Assembly (NCBI GenBank): GCA_036272735.1
Contig: DATAYF010000693.1
Coordinates: 1 to 6,912, forward strand
Reading direction: 5' to 3'
Source: DATAYF01 sp036272735
GTDB taxonomy: Bacteria > Chloroflexota > Ktedonobacteria > Ktedonobacterales > Ktedonobacteraceae
DNA: 6,912 bases
Below the pieces are notes generated by a model, which was not told the DNA's origin, ran no database searches, and saw nothing but the letters and a program-made list of their open reading frames with translations. A program made the position numbers and the translations under genes. The number at the start of each line of letters is the position of its first letter. The first letter of the stretch is position 1. Positions 5,737 to 6,912 of this stretch are shown in pieces.

Positions 5737-5957
5737 GCCAGGCTAGCAGCGATTTTTGGTCTATCGATATGTTTCTGTGCAATGCCGAGATGAGTGTCCC
5801 TGCGTTTCCTGGCGAGCGTAGAGACAAACGAATGCGGTGTGTGGCATACTGAAGCTACTAGTAATCTCCTTCACTGGCATGCGAAGAACTTGCTGATGAG
5901 TTTGTAGCAGGCCAACCGGAAATACAAGCCACTGTTCAATGGAGAAATGAGGTATTG
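5737..5957. other. Intergenic stretch before the PaaA/PaaC-like gene
   Basis: I see no credible gene or RNA here. A weak -10-like CATACT (5850-5855) has no good partner. The minus-strand open frame across it starts with GTG inside the next gene, has no recognisable protein features and is best ignored. GAGG at 5949-5952 is the ribosome binding site of the following gene. Confidence 0.5.
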
Positions 5958-6707
5958 ATGAGTACACGGGTAGATAACGCCGCACTATTTAACGTGCTTT
6001 CGTCATTGGCCGACAACAAGCAAGCCATTGGGCGGCGCTATGCCTACTGGTGCAATGGAGCGCCAGCGTTAGAAGCATCGGTTGCCGCTGCCGCCATGGC
6101 CCAGGATGAGCTTGGGCACGCTCGCACGCTGTATCCCCTGCTCGACAACTTTGGCCAGGCCGAAGTTGATCCTGCCCAGATCGAACCCATGACGCGCACC
6201 CTGCATTATCACCTGGCCTTCCTGGATAACGACTTCGCACGCTGGTCCGATTTCGTCGCCATCAATTTTTTGTTCGATGGAGCGTTAACTACCTTCTTTG
6301 CGGCAGCCCAGCAATCGAGCTACGAACCCCTGCGCCAGCGCGCGCGCAAAGTGGTGCAGGAGGAACGCGTCCATGCGGTGCATGCTGAGGGTTGGGTGCG
6401 TCGTTTGGCCGGGGCTGGTGGCGCGGTGCGGACCGCGTTGACCTCCTCGCTTATTTCTTTATGGGATGAAGCATTCTGCTGGTTTGGTCCAGACGACGAT
6501 CTCAATATGCAACGATTGTGCCGTGAAGATATTATCGACGCACCACCCGCCGCGCTGCGCAGCCGCTACCTGCATACCATTATGCCAACGCTGAGCAGTT
6601 TGGAGATAGCGGTCCCTGCGGCCTTCAACGCTGCAAGCGCGCAGTGGGAATTGACACAGCCGCTGCCCTGGTTCGCGTGGGCTGCTGTTGCCAGGAGGTT
6701 GGGCTAG
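5958..6707 (+). CDS. Solo PaaA/PaaC-family ferritin-like di-iron protein
   Basis: This 249-residue, mainly helical protein resembles the phenylacetic acid catabolic family (PaaA/PaaC) of the phenylacetyl-CoA epoxidase complex. Size, the N-terminal DNKQAIGRRYAYWCNGAPALE pattern and the segment HAEGWVRRLAGAGG...LISLWDEAF are PaaC-like. Unlike PaaC, usually regarded as the structural subunit that lost its iron site, it has both carboxylate-histidine motifs expected of PaaA: Glu39, then AQDELGHAR (48-56, Glu51 and His54), Asp108 in FLFDGAL, and QEERVHA (134-140, Glu136 and His139). It may therefore bind two irons and activate oxygen. No paaB, paaD, paaE or other paa gene is beside it, and the next element is an FMN riboswitch for a separate transcript. 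Start: the ATG at 5958 has GAGG 5 nt before it; the TTG at 5955 is less likely. Substrate and redox partner are unknown. Confidence 0.75.
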   Translation: MSTRVDNAALFNVLSSLADNKQAIGRRYAYWCNGAPALEASVAAAAMAQDELGHARTLYPLLDNFGQAEVDPAQIEPMTRTLHYHLAFLDNDFARWSDFVAINFLFDGALTTFFAAAQQSSYEPLRQRARKVVQEERVHAVHAEGWVRRLAGAGGAVRTALTSSLISLWDEAFCWFGPDDDLNMQRLCREDIIDAPPAALRSRYLHTIMPTLSSLEIAVPAAFNAASAQWELTQPLPWFAWAAVARRLG

Positions 6708-6725
6708 CCATAAAGCATAGGAATA

Positions 6726-6734
6726 TGGTATGAT
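6726..6734 (+). promoter_or_regulatory. Extended -10 promoter ahead of the FMN riboswitch
   Basis: TGG-TATGAT is a good extended -10 element that places transcription near 6741, about 19 nt before the riboswitch closing stem. No recognisable -35 box is present at the usual spacing, which extended -10 promoters can tolerate. It makes the riboswitch transcript independent of the PaaA/PaaC-like gene that ends at 6707. Confidence 0.55.
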
Positions 6735-6759
6735 ACGTTAAGTAAACCATAAAAGATAC

Positions 6760-6896
6760 GTCTTCGGGGCAGGGTGAGGAAGCTATTGCTTTCCAATTCC
6801 TGATCGGCGGTATAGCCCGCGAGCCATGCTTGTTATGAGCGTGACAGGATCTGGGGAAGTTCCAGAGCCGACGGTATAGTCCGGATGGGAGAAGAC
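6760..6896 (+). ncRNA. FMN riboswitch (RFN element), complete aptamer
   Basis: The conserved RFN blocks occur in order: TCTTCGGGGCAGGGTG (6761-6776), AATTCC (6795-6800), CGGCGGTATAGCCCGCGAGCC (6805-6825; in two parts CGGCGGTATAG and CCCGCGAGCC), CAGGATCTGG (6845-6854), TTCCAGAGCCGACGGT (6860-6875) and AGTCCGGATGGGAGAAGAC (6878-6896). The closing helix pairs GTCTTC (6760-6765) with GAAGAC (6891-6896). A variable P2 insertion forms its own small hairpin (GGAAGC with GCTTTCC, 6778-6794). These elements bind flavin mononucleotide and turn off riboflavin synthesis or uptake genes. The expression platform and regulated gene lie beyond the right edge; only 16 nt remain after the aptamer, with no start codon assignable. 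Confidence 0.96.
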
Positions 6897-6912
6897 AAGC
6901 TGTATGGTGTAA

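Noticed and set aside
5761..5985. 74-codon minus-strand open frame across the gap before the PaaA/PaaC-like gene
   Set aside because: GTG start inside the neighbouring gene, no clear ribosome binding site, composition unlike a conserved protein.

Overview
The window reads as an ordinary bacterial chromosome with moderate GC. It carries central carbon metabolism genes, a regulator and some accessory enzymes, with unusually legible regulatory DNA between them. I see no transposase, phage gene, CRISPR array, tRNA or rRNA. Shine-Dalgarno sites and sigma70-like promoters are normal. The protein mix (malate synthase A with a bacterial-length isocitrate lyase, a CbbR/CysL-like LysR protein, an unaccompanied PaaA/PaaC-family protein) would suit an aerobic soil-type heterotroph. 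Chloroflexota (Ktedonobacteria-like) is my guess, but this is inference and not firmly supported.

Left edge (1-342): the first 26 codons of a ribbon-helix-helix-like protein run off the left end on the minus strand. Its start codon sits almost exactly where transcription should begin from a perfect-consensus promoter (TTGACA-17-TATAAT), and a 10-bp inverted repeat overlaps that promoter. This looks like a leaderless, self-repressed gene. It is followed by two small hairpins and a strong terminator that closes the ace operon.

343-3539: a minus-strand operon, aceA (isocitrate lyase) then aceB (malate synthase A), 27 bp apart. Together they form the complete glyoxylate bypass, which converts isocitrate plus acetyl-CoA to succinate plus malate and allows growth on acetate, fatty acids or other C2 sources. 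The 278-bp divergent region upstream holds a clear promoter for the LysR gene, a weaker extended -10 candidate for aceA, two LysR-type dyads, a GTGA-N6-TCAC site and a tandem 10-bp repeat.

3540-4445: a LysR-type regulator on the plus strand, divergent from aceAB and the obvious candidate regulator of the bypass.

4446-5957: an aldo/keto reductase with an intact catalytic tetrad. Its upstream gap of about 270 bp carries two AAACGTTT palindromes and copies of an 11-bp repeat. Downstream of the reductase is a perfect 35-bp inverted repeat with a 2-nt centre.

5958-6912: a stand-alone PaaA/PaaC-family ferritin-like protein that appears to keep its di-iron ligands. It is followed by an extended -10 promoter and a complete FMN riboswitch aptamer that ends 16 nt before the window does. 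The gene controlled by the riboswitch lies beyond the right edge. No wholly new multi-gene system is evident. The most interesting items are the leaderless autoregulated gene, the long perfect palindrome, the solo PaaA/PaaC-like protein and the regulatory region between aceA and the LysR gene.
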